This document shows, piece after piece, positions 11,540-25,099 of a DNA stretch of 64,000 bases. This stretch comes from Tubiluchus corallicola (Eukaryota > Priapulida > Priapulimorpha > Priapulimorphida > Tubiluchidae). The first letter of the stretch is position 1. Each line of letters starts with the position of its first letter. The notes below the pieces were generated by a model. It had not been told where the DNA came from. It worked only from the letters and a program-made list of their open reading frames with translations, and did not search any database. Position numbers and translations under genes: made by a program. The stretch covers positions 310,001-374,000 of the forward strand of contig JAQGDQ010000143.1 of NCBI GenBank assembly GCA_030141605.1, read 5' to 3'.

Positions 11540-14500
11540 TACCAGGCTTGAACAATGGTAAAAGTTCCTTCATACAGTACAGCGTGTTTGTTCTAGCTGT
11601 GGATAGCTGATTAGTCCTTGTTCAGTAATAATTGACAAATCCTACAGCTCGATTGCGCAAGATTACTTCCCGTAGAATCAAGATGAAGTGGCTAATCCAA
11701 AATAAAGATTTTTGGCAGATTCTCGCAGTCCTGTCAAGTGCTATAATTATCTACATTTAAAATGCTGTCTAGTTCAATGCTTCGATACTAAGATCAATGT
11801 ATGGGAGTTTCTGGAATTATTCGGCTTCAAGTTCACCCAGTTACCTTAAAGAGGGGCCTGTTCTCATGTTGCTAAAACGTTGTTTACTTTAGAAAGCAAT
11901 AAAATTACTACCAAGTGACGATCAGGGACTACTTAATATGCTTTAGAAGACTTTAATTCCTATTCTTCACATGAATTATTATTTATTCCAAAAAACGCAG
12001 CCATCCAGTGTGGTCATTCTCTTGTCAGTATAATTTTTCTCGGGAATCCAAAAAGGGTATGCATATTAGCAGTTGTTTTTGTAGAAAATCCGAACTTTGT
12101 ATTGTGAAAGAACAAAAATAATACTTTGTATATTTTAATATATTTCGTCAACCAAAAGTCACTGCGTACTCTGCAGGCTTATTCGCTATTAATTTTGAGA
12201 TATCTTTTCTATGTTTATCAATATTCGAGCCACATCAAGATAGAATATAGTAGGCCAACACTTGCGTACTACAACCAAAAAAAGTTCTATATTGATATTG
12301 ATAATGACTGATAATAAAAAGCCAGTTTTTATGCTGATATTGATAACGCTTATTGTAACTGTACAAACGGTTGCAAACAAATTACTTTTACTTTAGAAGC
12401 TGTAAAATTTAAGACTGAGGAACTTTCCTGCTAATCCGACAAAGCTGAAAGCATATTTTACCAGAGAGTGTGCAGAAATTATTTACAAAAACGAAACAAA
12501 CTAATGTAATAACACAAGCATAATGCATAATGCAATAATGTAGAGTAGACCAAGAATCATGTAGAATCTGGTAGCTGTTGTTAGTGTGTAGCAGCATGTA
12601 CAATCGCGTAGACCAAGCCTTCTCTCAACAGCGTGTGATGGTGTTGTTCGTGTTACCCTCTATTCTCTCATTCTTGGTATCTGAGTTTTTCATTTCGAAT
12701 CATTCCGTGTGATTTCCGTTACAAAGTTTCTCAGCACTTTTCGAAAACTTGTGATAACCGATTCAATAACATAGTAAATTTTCATTTAGTCACTTCCTAC
12801 GCGTCTTTCAAGTCGGCTTGTATATTACAAACGTTGACATGTTTCAATGTACGATTCAATTCAATAACGATGCTATTGCATGTTTTGAGAATTGCGTGTA
12901 TGTATGATTGAAAACCGTGGATATTGGGCAGTGCGTGGACTGTTGTAAACTGCCCAAACGACGTAATTTTATCAAAGCCTCAACTAAAGTGATTAAATTT
13001 GCCTCTTGGGGAAGATTGGAGAGAAAAAGTTTTGTTTGGCAACATGAAACAATAATCATAACTGTCAGCAATTCTCTTTGTCGGCCGGTTGTACGGTTTC
13101 TGGGAAGGTTTCCAGGGAAGCTTGAGATTCTGAACTATCGGATGCATCGCTTACGGAGGAACAGTTCAGCAGGAAAAATAAAAAGGAGGAAAACAAGAAG
13201 AGCAACAGTAGCTAAAAGACAAATAATGGTGGTCTATAACAAGCAAAAAAACTACAGTTGTTACGGTCACAACCACCACCACCATCAACAACAACAACGC
13301 ATACAGCTGGAAAAAACAACAATAGCAAAAGAAACAACAATATTAAAGGCTATGCAACAATAGCAAAAGAAACAACAATATTAAAGGTTATATTAAGTAG
13401 ATGACCCTGCAGTTGGAAACCTCTAAGAAAATATATGCGTCTCCATTGATAGAGAATGTCGCAAATAGCCACAAAACTACCAAGTCAAATCAACAAGAAC
13501 GTTGATTTATTTTTACTAAGACACTAATAGTCCCGTGTTGTACTGTACTTTACTGTCTAGTTCTGCTGCGCTGTCATAACATCACAAGTAGTTTTTTTTA
13601 AGTTCCGGCTAGCTAGTCTTATTTTCCAGGATGGACGTGTTTTTCGCTAGATAACCTATTACAACGTCAAATATAAGGACCAACAACGGCACTATTACAG
13701 CAACAGCACAAGAAAAAGAAAAAGAAAAGGAAGGAAAAGGAAAAAAGAATCAACAGCTGTAGAAAGATGTAGCAGCAACTGTCACGGCAGAGAAAGCAAA
13801 AATAAATTACGACTAAGCCTAATCACACCTTGCTCAAATTTACAGAATTCACATCTGATTACTGACTAAGACCTTTCCCAGAATTCTGTTCAAACATAGT
13901 TGAAACAGAAAAAGTTTCCTGGAAGCAGCACGCGGATTTTTAATTAATCGTTTAATGAAGTATAGCTATCACTGGTACTGATAAAACAGACATCTTACTG
14001 TAATTAATACGTCACATGGGGTGGCCTCTTGAAGCTAAGCAGACAATCGTTCTTTATATTAGAGATTTTGAGCATTTAGTGAGTGCGACTTAATATTAAA
14101 TTAGAAACCATGCTAAGACTGCTAGTCATACTAAGATATTGAGCCAAGGTATTGTAAAGTTAGCATTGCTTAGGCGTATTGTTAAATCAACGTATCGAAT
14201 GCAAAGAAAAGACTCCCCACGAAATGATTTCAACAATAAATAAAAACATTTTAAGTAAAAATACCCTTAGGAAAGCATTTGCGATAAGTACATAAAGTGA
14301 CGGATTATAACGGATTATAGATTTCATAATGTTTCTTCTTGCAATTGTTGTATTATTGCTTGATTATTGATTGTGACTGTTTCTTATGATGTGATTATTT
14401 GCACTGTCACGTTACATTTGTGGAACTTGTGCTTATGAATGCATCTATTGACAGGCGACTGTAATTGGGCCCACCAACTTATTGGGCAACGTAACCTGTA

Positions 14501-17500
14501 AAGCAAACTGTAACTGTAAAGAGGTGTTTTTCGCCATGATTTTGTTACCTATTGTTTATTTGTTTCCTGTTTCCTTGTCACCTGTTTCTGCTGCTCTGCA
14601 GTGTTGCCGTGAATCGGTTATTCTTGTTCTCATTTTGAAGAAATGCAAATAGAAAAGCTAAAACAAAAATGCAAAGTAGATTTATGTGCAATTTATATCA
14701 CCAATAGTGCGTAGATAATAATATATCAGGATATACAGAACGAACCCTCAGTAACGTGGTATATTTGCTATTGCTGAGACTGCAATAAATCATTGTTTTA
14801 AAATTGATCTTTAAATGTTACCCAAGGTCAAAATGATATGATATCGTATATGGAAAGCCTACATGCGTATATAATACCAAAATCAAGACGTCTGTCTCGT
14901 ACTATTTTATGTAACAGTGCTTTCAGAATGTTCGATTCCTCTCTTGTTTGACCCTGAATTAGCTGGAAGATGAAGTAAAACGTCACATACGATGGAACTA
15001 TGGAAAGTTCTACTATTGTTTCCTGTAAACACGCTTTTCAATCATTTATCTATTTTACAGCACTTTATTTCATTAAAAATGACCAATAGTGGGTCCATTT
15101 AGCAGTTCAAGGAAAGATCCTGAACCCACATTACTTGTGAAATTTCAATCATCCGTGTTGCATGGGTTTAAAAGCACAGACTCTTTGATGAAGGGTTGAA
15201 TTAAGTCTAGTAGAGTTACTGAATTGCCCCGATTGAGTTCAAAATATAACGAATAATAGACAGGCTCCATTCCTGGCTAATTTGTCACATTTCAGTCTTG
15301 CTGGTTGCACATCTTCCGCTGACACGCAGACACATCAGACGGAGAATTCTAAAATTGCCCTCTTTCTGTCACAACTATAAATAACTACGTGAATTGCTGG
15401 ATTTGCCAACTCTGGGGGAAAATACTATCATATGTAATGAGCTAGTGCATCTGAACGTAGCAAATCTACTAAACTACTGCGATGTTTATAAGTAAATACA
15501 TATTGTGCAAGTACCTACATTTGTTTAATATAGAAATGTTGCAACTATGGCAGGCTGGGCAGCGCTCCGAGATTGCCAACCGTTTATGTAGAAAGGCACC
15601 CTGATAGGAATCAAAAGTTTTTCCTTTTGATTTTTTAGGATGGTTAAAACAAAAAGAGAATGAAACAATGTACTGCCAGTTTTCTGTCTTCTAAATATAA
15701 GTCGTCTTGTGTGGAAAATCGTTCTGAGTTGTGCAATACATTTGACGTCAGAACTGGGTTCCAACTCTGCATTTGGACTCGTAAGGAAAAGCCGAAACGA
15801 TGATTTTGACAAATTCAAAATAAAAGTAAAAGACAGCTTTGTTTAGCTCGGTATAGAATCAATTCAGCCGAACACTTCTGCCGATAATGCTGCTTTTTAC
15901 TTTTGACTAAATCTTAGCCATCTCTAAATAACAATTGTCAGAAATAAATTGTTCGATTTGGTGTAGAAACAATTCTGCCACGTAATACAGCATTTTATTT
16001 TTACTGTTTTAATTTGTCAACATCGCTTTGGCTTTTTCCTATGGAAAACTCACTCATATGGAAAATTAAGCTAATACAAATTCGGATATAAAAGTTGCAC
16101 TTACAATCCCGCCATATTTTGGTGACTCAGAGCAGTGAATTAACTGAATATTATATTATATACATTAGGAGAGAAGCCAGTTTTTCAGGCCCGAAAAACT
16201 CTAAAATGGGCAACTGGATCCGTCCGTGTAAAAGAATTAACGTCAATTAACATTTAGTATCCTTTTTGTTTTTCAGGTTCGTATTTTCAGTTGATAATGG
16301 AGCATGTCCTTGAGCCGTACCCGCTATGCTTTGAAATGCTCAGCAGGGCAAAAATCGGGGGCAGAAAGAATCCCCTAAAATCCCCATTTTGTCCCAGAGT
16401 CAACTTTTATATGGTTGGTGCCTAATTCGACCTAATTTTTGGAATTTGTACCTGTATCAGATTATTATATACAGTACTGTTCCATGGCGTTCTGTGCCTT
16501 CATTTTTTTCACATAATAGCACCTAATGGGAAGGCAACAACATTTTGTCATCTGTTTCTTGTCTAAACTGGTCACTGGGTACTCTAGCGACTACAGTTAA
16601 CATTGGACCTGGTTAGCAAATACGTAGATGATTGTAAAAAAATCGCTTCTAGCTACTTACTTCTCAGATGACTATAACCTATATATTAGCTAGGTTCAGG
16701 TTTTGTCACAGCTGCATTTATCAACATGTAAAGTAGATTTGAAATATAATCTTGCAACAATTTGTAGTTTGACAAACTGTTTTATGCCTTTACAGTTAAA
16801 AATTACATGCAAGTGTTGTCATGAATAAAAAATTTTCACGTGAAATTTCATTTTCCATGTTTCTTCGTACTTTCACGTTTAGTTCTCTACCAGGACCAAG
16901 TCATGTAGTAACGCCAGAATCGCTCGATTACTTCGTAATTTCGAATAAAAATTGGGTGCTAGTCTTTGCTTTCTAACAAGATCTAATGCAACTTTTTTGC
17001 CCTTAATTACTTTATCCCGCTCTCACATCAGTTAGGGACTTATCCTGTTTCATTTATCAAGTACAGCTGTACAACGAGTCTTTGAAGCGTTAAGAAATGA
17101 GATTGGACGCCTTGAGAATGAATTGACACCATCTATTTCACGAGTAAAATATTTATAACAGCCACACTGCTATTTTCGTGTACATTATATGCTGAAATGA
17201 GAAACCGATACGAATTATTAAATTATTTCAATTTAATTCTAATAACATCATTATTTCAAAATGTGTTATTCCCTATTTCTGATTGATAAAGTAACATTTG
17301 TACTTAATTAGTTGTAGTTTTTAATCCGCAAGCAGCAGATTCTAAAAGAACCCATGCGCTGATTTTTCTTTATTTCATTTCATCATTATGTAAGGTACCG
17401 AGGCATAAGGTTAAATAACTCTTACACTACATAGTATCTTGAGTCACGGAACTTACAGGGTAGATTCTTCAGTATTAGGGTTTTGGGGGCCTGAATTAGA

Positions 17501-17745
17501 AGCCAAAATGCGAAAATTAGGGCAAACTTCTTAGTCATACATGAGTATATCTCACTGGGCCAGTAATAGTACTGATATGTACGATCAAGCTTGCTGATTT
17601 GGATTGAGAATTCATTCGGTCTTGTTGAAAAAGCAAACACGCTAGGACAAAAGAAAAAAACGTTGAAGAAATCTGAAATGACGATGGAAAACTTATTCGG
17701 TTTCTTTTTTAATTATGCGCAGTGCTTACTAAAATGCGTACAGTT
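11540..17745. other. gene-poor AT-rich DNA
   Basis: No recognisable gene. Contents include a 38-bp tandem duplication at 13317-13391, a CAC/CAA run near 13270-13300 and an AAGGAAA purine run at 13708-13750. The longest frame, 12908-13363 (+), passes through these simple repeats and shows no domain. Confidence 0.6.
13317..13391 (+). repeat. 38-bp tandem duplication
   Basis: Two adjacent near-identical copies with period 38 each begin CAACAATAGCAAAAGAAAC and contain ATATTAAAGG. This is a small recent duplication. Confidence 0.9.
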
Positions 17746-18321
17746 CATTTACCTCTCATTCTGAGATTCGTGTAATAACAACGAATCGCCTTTTGCTTAT
17801 AGCAATCTAGTTGTTACATGCATTGAGTCTAAATAAATAAGCGTGTGCGTGCATACGTGTAAGGGTCTGTGTATATGGGATTTTTCTCAGAAATTAAACT
17901 CTTTAGACGCATGAATACATAAATAATATAAGTTTCTCATTTATCTCTCATTCTGAGATTCGTGTAATAACAACGAATCGCCTTTTGCTTATAGCAATCT
18001 AGTTGTTACATGCATTGAGTCTAAATAAATAAGCGTGTGCGTACATACGTGTAAGGGTCTGTGTATATGGGATTTTTCTCAGAAATTAAACTCTTTAGAC
18101 GCATGAATACATAAATAATATAAGTTTCTCATTTATCTCTCATTCTGAGATTCGTGTAATAACAACGAATCGCCTTTTGCTTATAGCAATCTAGTTGTTA
18201 CATGCATTGAGTCTAAATAAATAAGCGTGTGCGTGCATACGTGTAAGGGTCTGTGTATATAGGATTTTTCTCAGAAATTAAACTCTTTAGACGCATGAAT
18301 ACATAAATAATATAAGTTTCT
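17746..18321 (+). repeat. 192-bp tandem repeat, exactly three copies
   Basis: Three head-to-tail copies of 192 bp start at 17746, 17938 and 18130 and differ at only a few sites (for example GCGTGCATAC/GCGTACATAC and TATGGG/TATAGG). Each copy holds a short hairpin, GATTCG ... CGAATC, with an 11-base loop. No coding frame or tRNA/snRNA signature is seen. Homogeneity this high in otherwise old DNA points to recent duplication, a young satellite-like array, or an assembly artefact. Confidence 0.97.
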
Positions 18322-21300
18322 GAAACTTGCTTCACAAAATAATGACCGTTTCTAAAGCTAATCCATAAAATATTGATGTCTCCTGCAACCTCCTAATGCA
18401 CTTTGACTGCAAGGGCCTAATGAGCTTTTTTCACTTCGGTTATCAGTGAGAACTTCAATTAAGTTTCCATCACACAGAACTTGCCGTTCTCGCGGTTTTT
18501 TTTTTAATATAGATCCTTGTTGTGCTACCATTTATGAACTATAAGTGAGACCGATTAAGCCTAAACAAGGCTAAATAAATTCAGACCCAAATCCGCGAGC
18601 ATGACCGTGTTTATCACTTAATTATGACTATTTAAAACTGAAATTATTACTTTCTGACGTTCATATGCCTAATTATCGTGAGCAGATGATATCCGGTCTA
18701 CCTATTCGTGTGACTGAGCAGTTTGATAATTTCCAGTTTCACATTTTGGCTCTAGTCTCGAGGCCTTAAAGAATCCCAGCTTTTTCAGACAAAACTAACG
18801 TCTGAACTTGTATCCCAGGACTGGGGCTAATCCTGTAAATTTTGCGATCCTCTCTGCCACGCTCACACGTTTGCAAGTTAACATGAATTAAACGTGGTTG
18901 TTTAAAGGAAAACCATACCTCGAACAACATTCATTGGTTATGGTGTCAAGCGTGCCAATTGTCGAAACCCTGACGCCTAACAATAATGATGACGATGGGG
19001 GAAGGAGGGAAAATCTGCGCATACGATTTCTTTTAGATAAGCACAGTTCACAGACAAAAATACCAAGTTCCTCATTATTGTAACCATACAAACCAATCAC
19101 AAGGCTGCGGTGCATCGCAAGAATATTAATGGTGGCTTCTTTGTATGCTTAGAGAGCCGATTACTTTCATGTTTTTTATTACGTGCGCAACCTTTATTCA
19201 CGAGCCATTAGGTTTTATTGTGTCAACATCCCATTAAAAGGTCTATTATGCTGAAAATCGACACCTGTGAAGATAAAAAGCCTCAGAAACTAGAGGTGGT
19301 TTTTAAGAAATTGTATGTCTTGAAAGATTTACTATAGTGAAGATAAATTACGTTTTATCGCAATTTCTGTTATCTTTTCGTGTGAGCTTTTCGTGTACTT
19401 TTTGTACAAGTGTAACCTTTTGCGTGACTGATAAATCATTTTCTTCAGCTTTGCGCTCTGTGAAAACGCTTCATTGATGGATTCTAATAAATAGAGCAAT
19501 TGTCGTACAGCTATCTCTGCATTCATAAATTATTTCTAGCTTTTGTTTAGTTACTAAATTAATTATTATTGTATTCATTGTTCAATCAACCAGTAAACCG
19601 CAAAATTTTGATGCTGCAATCAGGAACTACAAAAAAGTACACACTACAAGGTTTATAGTATACAAACGTTGATTATCGTTTGCTATCTTATATGCTTTAT
19701 GACAGCCAGTCTTTTCAGATAGTTGTTATAAAAATATTTAATATACCTAATTTACGTCCAAACAGTTGATACAATGTAGTAATTCATAATAACTTTCTTT
19801 TTTAATCTTTGCGTGGTCGCTCCAAATTATAAGTTATGTCTTTTTAAATATAGGTATTGAGTAATAATAGTTGGTTGCATTTTTGCTAGTTTATGATCTA
19901 AATGCTGACACCTGTCTTTTCTACTTGCACTTTATTTATAGTTTATTTTGCTGTATAATAATTTCTGCTAGCAATGGTCAAAAATACTATCAAATGAACA
20001 TTAAAATTTTGTCTAAAAATAGGACATTAGGTGTGCTGTTTAGTGTTTATCTATCACACGTACTTAAATCATTGGTATTAATACACTATCGTTTTTCAGC
20101 AAATACTTATTAAAATTGCTTAATCAGTTTCATTTAGTAAACTGATGAAAAATTATGATCCTTCTGAAATTGTGAAAGTTTGCAAACATTGATTAAAAGG
20201 CGTTTCATGAAACTGACTCGTCAACCGTCGCAAAGAATTTTTGCAAAACTGGCAAGTTGTTAAATTATTTTATTGCCCATATAATTTTATAACGCTCAAG
20301 ACTGATTTCCATAACAACAATAAATAGATTTATCAGTTTGGTAATATTTTCCTCTTTTAGTGAATCTAATTTGTGAACGTTAGGTTATTGAAAACGCCTG
20401 AATAATGCATAGTAGATATCTTATTTGGATCACTGCAGCCATTTTTACTGATAAAAGTGAAAGCAAAGGAATAATTAGCGAGATATTTAGGATTATAGGA
20501 ATGGAGTTCAGATGAAGATGGTTATTTGTAAGGACGTGAAACTGCTAATAAGAAGAGCACCACCATAGCATTATCAGGATCTAACGAAGGGAACAATTAA
20601 CATTTGGGTCGTCTATAAAATTTACTGGCTAAATCATGTTGCAAGCAATTTCAGTTTTATGCATATCCGAATCAAGGTAACTAGAAACGCGCCTGCTTTG
20701 TCATGTTGCAACATCGTTAGTTCTTCTATATAAGCGTAATTAGCCTGAAGTAAAGAAATGAAAATTCTACTTTCTAGAAGCTCTTTTAAAAAGGGATCAG
20801 GTAACTTAATGCTTTTGTTCAAACAGAGTAACTTAATTCTCGGGTCATCTTCTGCAAGGTATGGAGTAATGATAATTTGATGCCTCAATTGTAACTTGAT
20901 TCGCATCTTGGGGAGCTTATCATTGGCATACACAGTTGGAACAAAGGGCTAGTGAGTATAATTAGAATAGTTCTTCTTTTCGAAATAACTATTAGTCAGA
21001 CCAGACTGTTTCTCTGTCCTGAAATTAAAAACACGGTGCTAAGAGGGCGAGCTTGTAACAAATACACTGCAATTTATTACATAAAAAACAATAAGCCATG
21101 AAAAGGGACAAAATGTCAAGAGGTTTGGTCAGAATAAGCGAGAAGCTGCACCAAGGAAGGACTCCAAAAAGAGGTTGAAGTTTGATTTGTTTGCACTGCA
21201 GTTGTACCAACGTTTTATAGCACGCGCTAGCGCTGCACGCTAAAGCTTGAATTCCAATGTAAGATAGCCTTTTTTTCTGGGTGATCGCCTCTGGGAAAAC

Positions 21301-22745
21301 GGCCTAGAATGTTGACAAGATTGGCTTCCGTCACACGAACAGGGTTATTTTGATGCAAAACGGTTCACGGCTGAGAACTGTGCCATTCAAGGCGCGTCAA
21401 AAAGGGGATTCTCAAACTATAGATTTTCGATGCATACTGGGTTAAAATTTTCCTTGCCTGATTGTCAAACAAGGAAAATTACAGTGTAATTTCTCGATAA
21501 AACAGCATGTTTTGTTTTTCATACAATCCAGTCGTCACTTTAAAAAGTCCAAATATAAAGTAAATGCGGTGTCTTGTTGAAAGAATAAATTGTTGCGAAA
21601 CTTTAATATATCCAAATTTCTGCATAAAATTTCTTCTTTATAGGACTGAGCGGCTAGTTGAAATCTTAAAAACAGTTTTATATTTAATAACGCCGGGCAG
21701 TTTTGTATCTACCGTGGAGTGCAAATACAAGTGTCAATTTTTTGATCCAAAATGACGCAGAAACATGAATCATAACAGAAACTTGGATTTGAGTCTGCAG
21801 CTTCAGAATCTAGATTGTGAGTTTATTTTGTTATTAATAATTTCAAAATTATTTAGTCTAAACCAGTCCTGACAAAAGGATATTATTCATTTTCGTCGCC
21901 CTTATTCTATAAACGACTTCGTAAATGAAGCAATTATTATTTCTATTGAAATTGTTAAGTAATTCCGCCTCTTTCAAAATTTCTGATTCAGGATTATAAA
22001 GCGGGCTAAACTTACTCAGCGGTATCATAGATCCACCGCTACTGCTGACGTAAACCACGGCGCTAGTATTAAACAGGTCTGCGAGTCTGAAGCCAAAATT
22101 TCTCCGTTACATTCGTAAACATATCGCATTTCTTTTAGTAGTTTCAAATGCAAAATATCTTAATGAGCTGTGTCACAGAAAGCCACATGGCCACTACTTC
22201 GTCCCAATTAAAGAGCAGACGTCATATTACTCGAATTTTTCGTCACAAGAGGTCACCACCCGTGATTGTTTACATTCTGCGGTATTTGTAAACATGAAAG
22301 TGGAAAAATTTCAAAACTTGATCCAAAGAAAAACTGAAAATGTACCATAACAACAGCGAAACGAAACCTGGTGTGATTTGAAGATCAATATTTACTTGCG
22401 AAATAAATTTAGAGGCCAAAATTTAGTTGCAGGAATGAGAGCTTCTGGTTCCTGCCCAGTTTATTAATGCCGAGACGATTTTCTCAAAATGGTTTATTCA
22501 GACTGTTTTTCTGCATTAAGTCAACTCAGGTATCAATTGTTTTCCTGGCTTTCTAGTTACATGAGCTTTATTTTAAGTCCGCGAACTTATTCAAACTATA
22601 TATGCATAGCTGTGTATACGTACGCAGAATTGCAAGGTTAATGCAAATCTTATAGTAGGAACAGGAAGTGGCAGTCAGAATCAAGGCTGTCAGTACAGTA
22701 CAATACGAAAAAAACAACAAAACAACATACTTCCCACCTTTAAAA
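18322..22745. other. intergenic DNA, nothing recognised
   Basis: Frames at 19871-20113, 20634-20933 and 21858-22058 have no recognisable domains. A 25-base sequence at 18868-18892 recurs at 44511-44535. No gene is supported. Confidence 0.6.
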
Positions 22746-22746
22746 A

Positions 22747-22832
22747 CACCGTGCCGTAATTCCGTACCGTATCTACAAAATCGAATCGTACCGTACCGTA
22801 TCTATAAAATATCGTAACGTAATTCTGTACCA
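22747..22832 (+). repeat. degenerate (CCGTA)n pentanucleotide repeat
   Basis: Repeated CCGTA/TCGTA units (ATCGTACCGTACCGTATC and similar) are interspersed with TCTATAAAAT. A short CGTACCGTACCGTACCGTG run recurs at 23272-23290. Together they bracket about 500 bp upstream of a LINE remnant. Confidence 0.75.
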
Positions 22833-23328
22833 AATTTCGCACCAAGTGTATGTAGGATCTACTATGAAAAGCTAAGAAGTGGTATAAAAGTTAAATACAA
22901 ACACGATGTTTATTGTTGTGAAATTATGCATACAGTATAAAAGCAGAACTGTTGTTTGAACTTCCACACTATTTACATGTATTTTAGTTATAAAAATTAC
23001 ACGAAATTATGCACGAGATATTATTTTGAGTTACTTTTTCTTAATAAATAATTTTGTAGCAGACACGACGGGTTACGTTCATGAACTAGTTTTTAATGGT
23101 TACCTTAAATGACATGCTTACTTTTTGACAAATTTTTAATGATGATCCTCATTTAGCGTTTTGCCTAAAACATTTGTAACTATAGCAGTTAGAGTAGCAG
23201 TGTTACATGAATAGGTGCCAAACGTGGTTAGGAGAGAACGATAAGTCCACACCCAAGAGACAAAACAAGTCGTACCGTACCGTACCGTGCTGCCAGCCTT
23301 GGTGTGAATAGGTGGCAAGTTATTGGGT

Positions 23329-24110
23329 GTGACCGAGGTAAGAAGGGATCAAGCAAGGGTGTGTGATGTCACAGAGATGATTCAGTTTCTACACAGAGAT
23401 GGGAAAGCTAGTGGGAAAAGAGAGAATAACATCAGATATGCTTACGATACAACGTTGTTCGCAGAAAGCGAAGCGGAATTATAGGCTAGAATCGACTTAA
23501 AATTGCTGATGTTGGTTGCGACCTGGGCCTAAATGCAGGGAAAGGCAAAACTGCGTAAAATCTGCACAGAACTGGGATCACTAGGAAAGCAAAGTGAGAA
23601 GGGAAATGTAACTGGTAAATGCTAAATCGTAAAATTAAATGTAAATGGAAATTAAATGTTGAACAGCAGAACTTTTGCTATCTAGAAAGTGAGATATACG
23701 AAGGATAGCAGATGTGAGAAATAAATAAAATGCAGAACAGAAATGGAAGGATTCAGTTTACGATATTAATTAAGAAAGTTTCTGTTCGAGTCCAAAGAGC
23801 AATATAAATCCCGGGAAAAGACTAATAATGAGTTGAGTGGTCAGTTTTGCTATAAAGGATGGAGACTCGGACACTGACCGCCGACACTAGTAAGCGACTG
23901 GAAGCCTCTGAAATGTGATGTTATAGACGAATGCTGAATGTAAGATGAACAAGAAAAATCACGAATGAGTAAGTTTTAAAAATGGCAAAAGAAAAAAGGA
24001 AGCAGATAAATATCAGGGGAAAGTTGAATGCAGTGTATGGTGCTAATACAGAGATTGCTGGAAGGAGAATTTAAGGAAAAAGAGTTAGGTGAAGACAGAA
24101 TCAGCAACAG
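23329..24110 (+). pseudogene. dead LINE ORF2: reverse transcriptase palm and C-terminal region
   Basis: The frame around 23427-23490 reads NNIRYAYDTTLFAESEAEL followed by a stop, matching the RT catalytic box (R)YADDTTL of non-LTR elements with one catalytic Asp changed to Tyr. After a frameshift comes GLNAGKGKT, the motif that normally follows. From about 23860 one frame gives TLTADTSKRLEASEM, a stop, then CYRRMLNVR and ITNE. This resembles the end of RTE/'endonuclease-reverse transcriptase' type LINE proteins (EAFEMWCYRRML). Reverse transcriptase copies element RNA at the target site. Several stops, a frameshift and the lost Asp show the copy is inactive. The family within LINEs is uncertain. 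Confidence 0.8.
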
Positions 24111-24353
24111 AAGTAAGATTAAGAAAATAATACCATCATCAGTAACAGTAAAAACAAAGAATGGCATCACACGATCTAATCCTGGACGCGCGGGCACAGA
24201 ACACTTACTGACTCACGGAAGGTCAATTATAATCAGTATGATGCCGGAGACTCAACCTGTAACGTGTTAACTGATTCCACTATATTATGTAACTTACTGC
24301 AAATCATGAAAACTACATTGTCTATATAGAATAAACTTGCCTCCTGCTGGTAA

Positions 24354-24388
24354 CTGCTGTTGCTGCTGCTGCTGCTGCTTCTGCTACT
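24354..24388 (+). repeat. (CTG)n trinucleotide run
   Basis: About ten CTG/TTG/CTT units, mainly CTGCTGCTGCTG, in non-coding context. Confidence 0.9.
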
Positions 24389-24984
24389 GAGGTTGATTGC
24401 AGTATCTTCTGATTATGATAATTATAATAGCGAGTTAATAGATGGAAAAGCGTCAGCATACCATAAACAAAGAAATACTAGTAAACCCAGTTGTGCTCGC
24501 CGTTTTGCTTCTAAAACCTTCAAACATTTTTCCGTGTGAACTGGCAAGCTGCACAAACCAATAAATAACATAAATTTGAACAGAAATGTAAAGTTGTCGA
24601 AAGTTTAATAATGCTGTAATGGCGTTTTTTGTTATTTTTTTAGGACATTGGGATTCAGTTTTTGTCTCGTCTATCTACGTTTTGGCTTCGTTATATTGAG
24701 CTGAGTGCTGCGTGGTGTAATTTTTGCTTTACAGTTTAATGATAAAGCTACTGACTGGACAGGAAAGCTTTGCTGCTTGTCATTAGCAGAGTTAACTTGA
24801 GTACGTTGTTTCTTCTGGAGTCGTACCTATGCTATCAAATGAGTATTGTTGGCTGAACCTTGGGAACATACTTATCACGGGTATGCCAAAAAAGCTAACC
24901 CTAAATGAAATATTTCTACATATATTTTCTTATTATTTACTTACCTTCTGTTTATTTAATGTGAAAATTCCTTGAATGGAGTTC

Positions 24985-25095
24985 GATGATGATGACGACG
25001 ACAGCGAAACGATGATAGTGATGATAGTAATGTTGATGATGGTGATGATAATGAAGATCATGATGACGGCAACTATGACAGTTGCAACAATGGCA
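24985..25095 (+). repeat. GAT/GAC-rich microsatellite
   Basis: Degenerate GATGATGACGAC... units over roughly 110 bases. The overlapping minus-strand His-rich frame is a repeat translation. Confidence 0.85.
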
Positions 25096-25099
25096 ATAA

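Noticed and set aside
11304-11573. Frame rich in LLYST repeats
   Set aside because: Artefact of the pentanucleotide array.
12908-13363. 151-codon open frame on the plus strand
   Set aside because: It runs through CAC/CAA and AAAGAAAC repeats, has no domain, and lacks splice or promoter context. It is probably a chance frame.
14926-14940. GTTCGATTCC, a perfect tRNA B-box
   Set aside because: No A box, acceptor stem or anticodon arm at the right spacing upstream.
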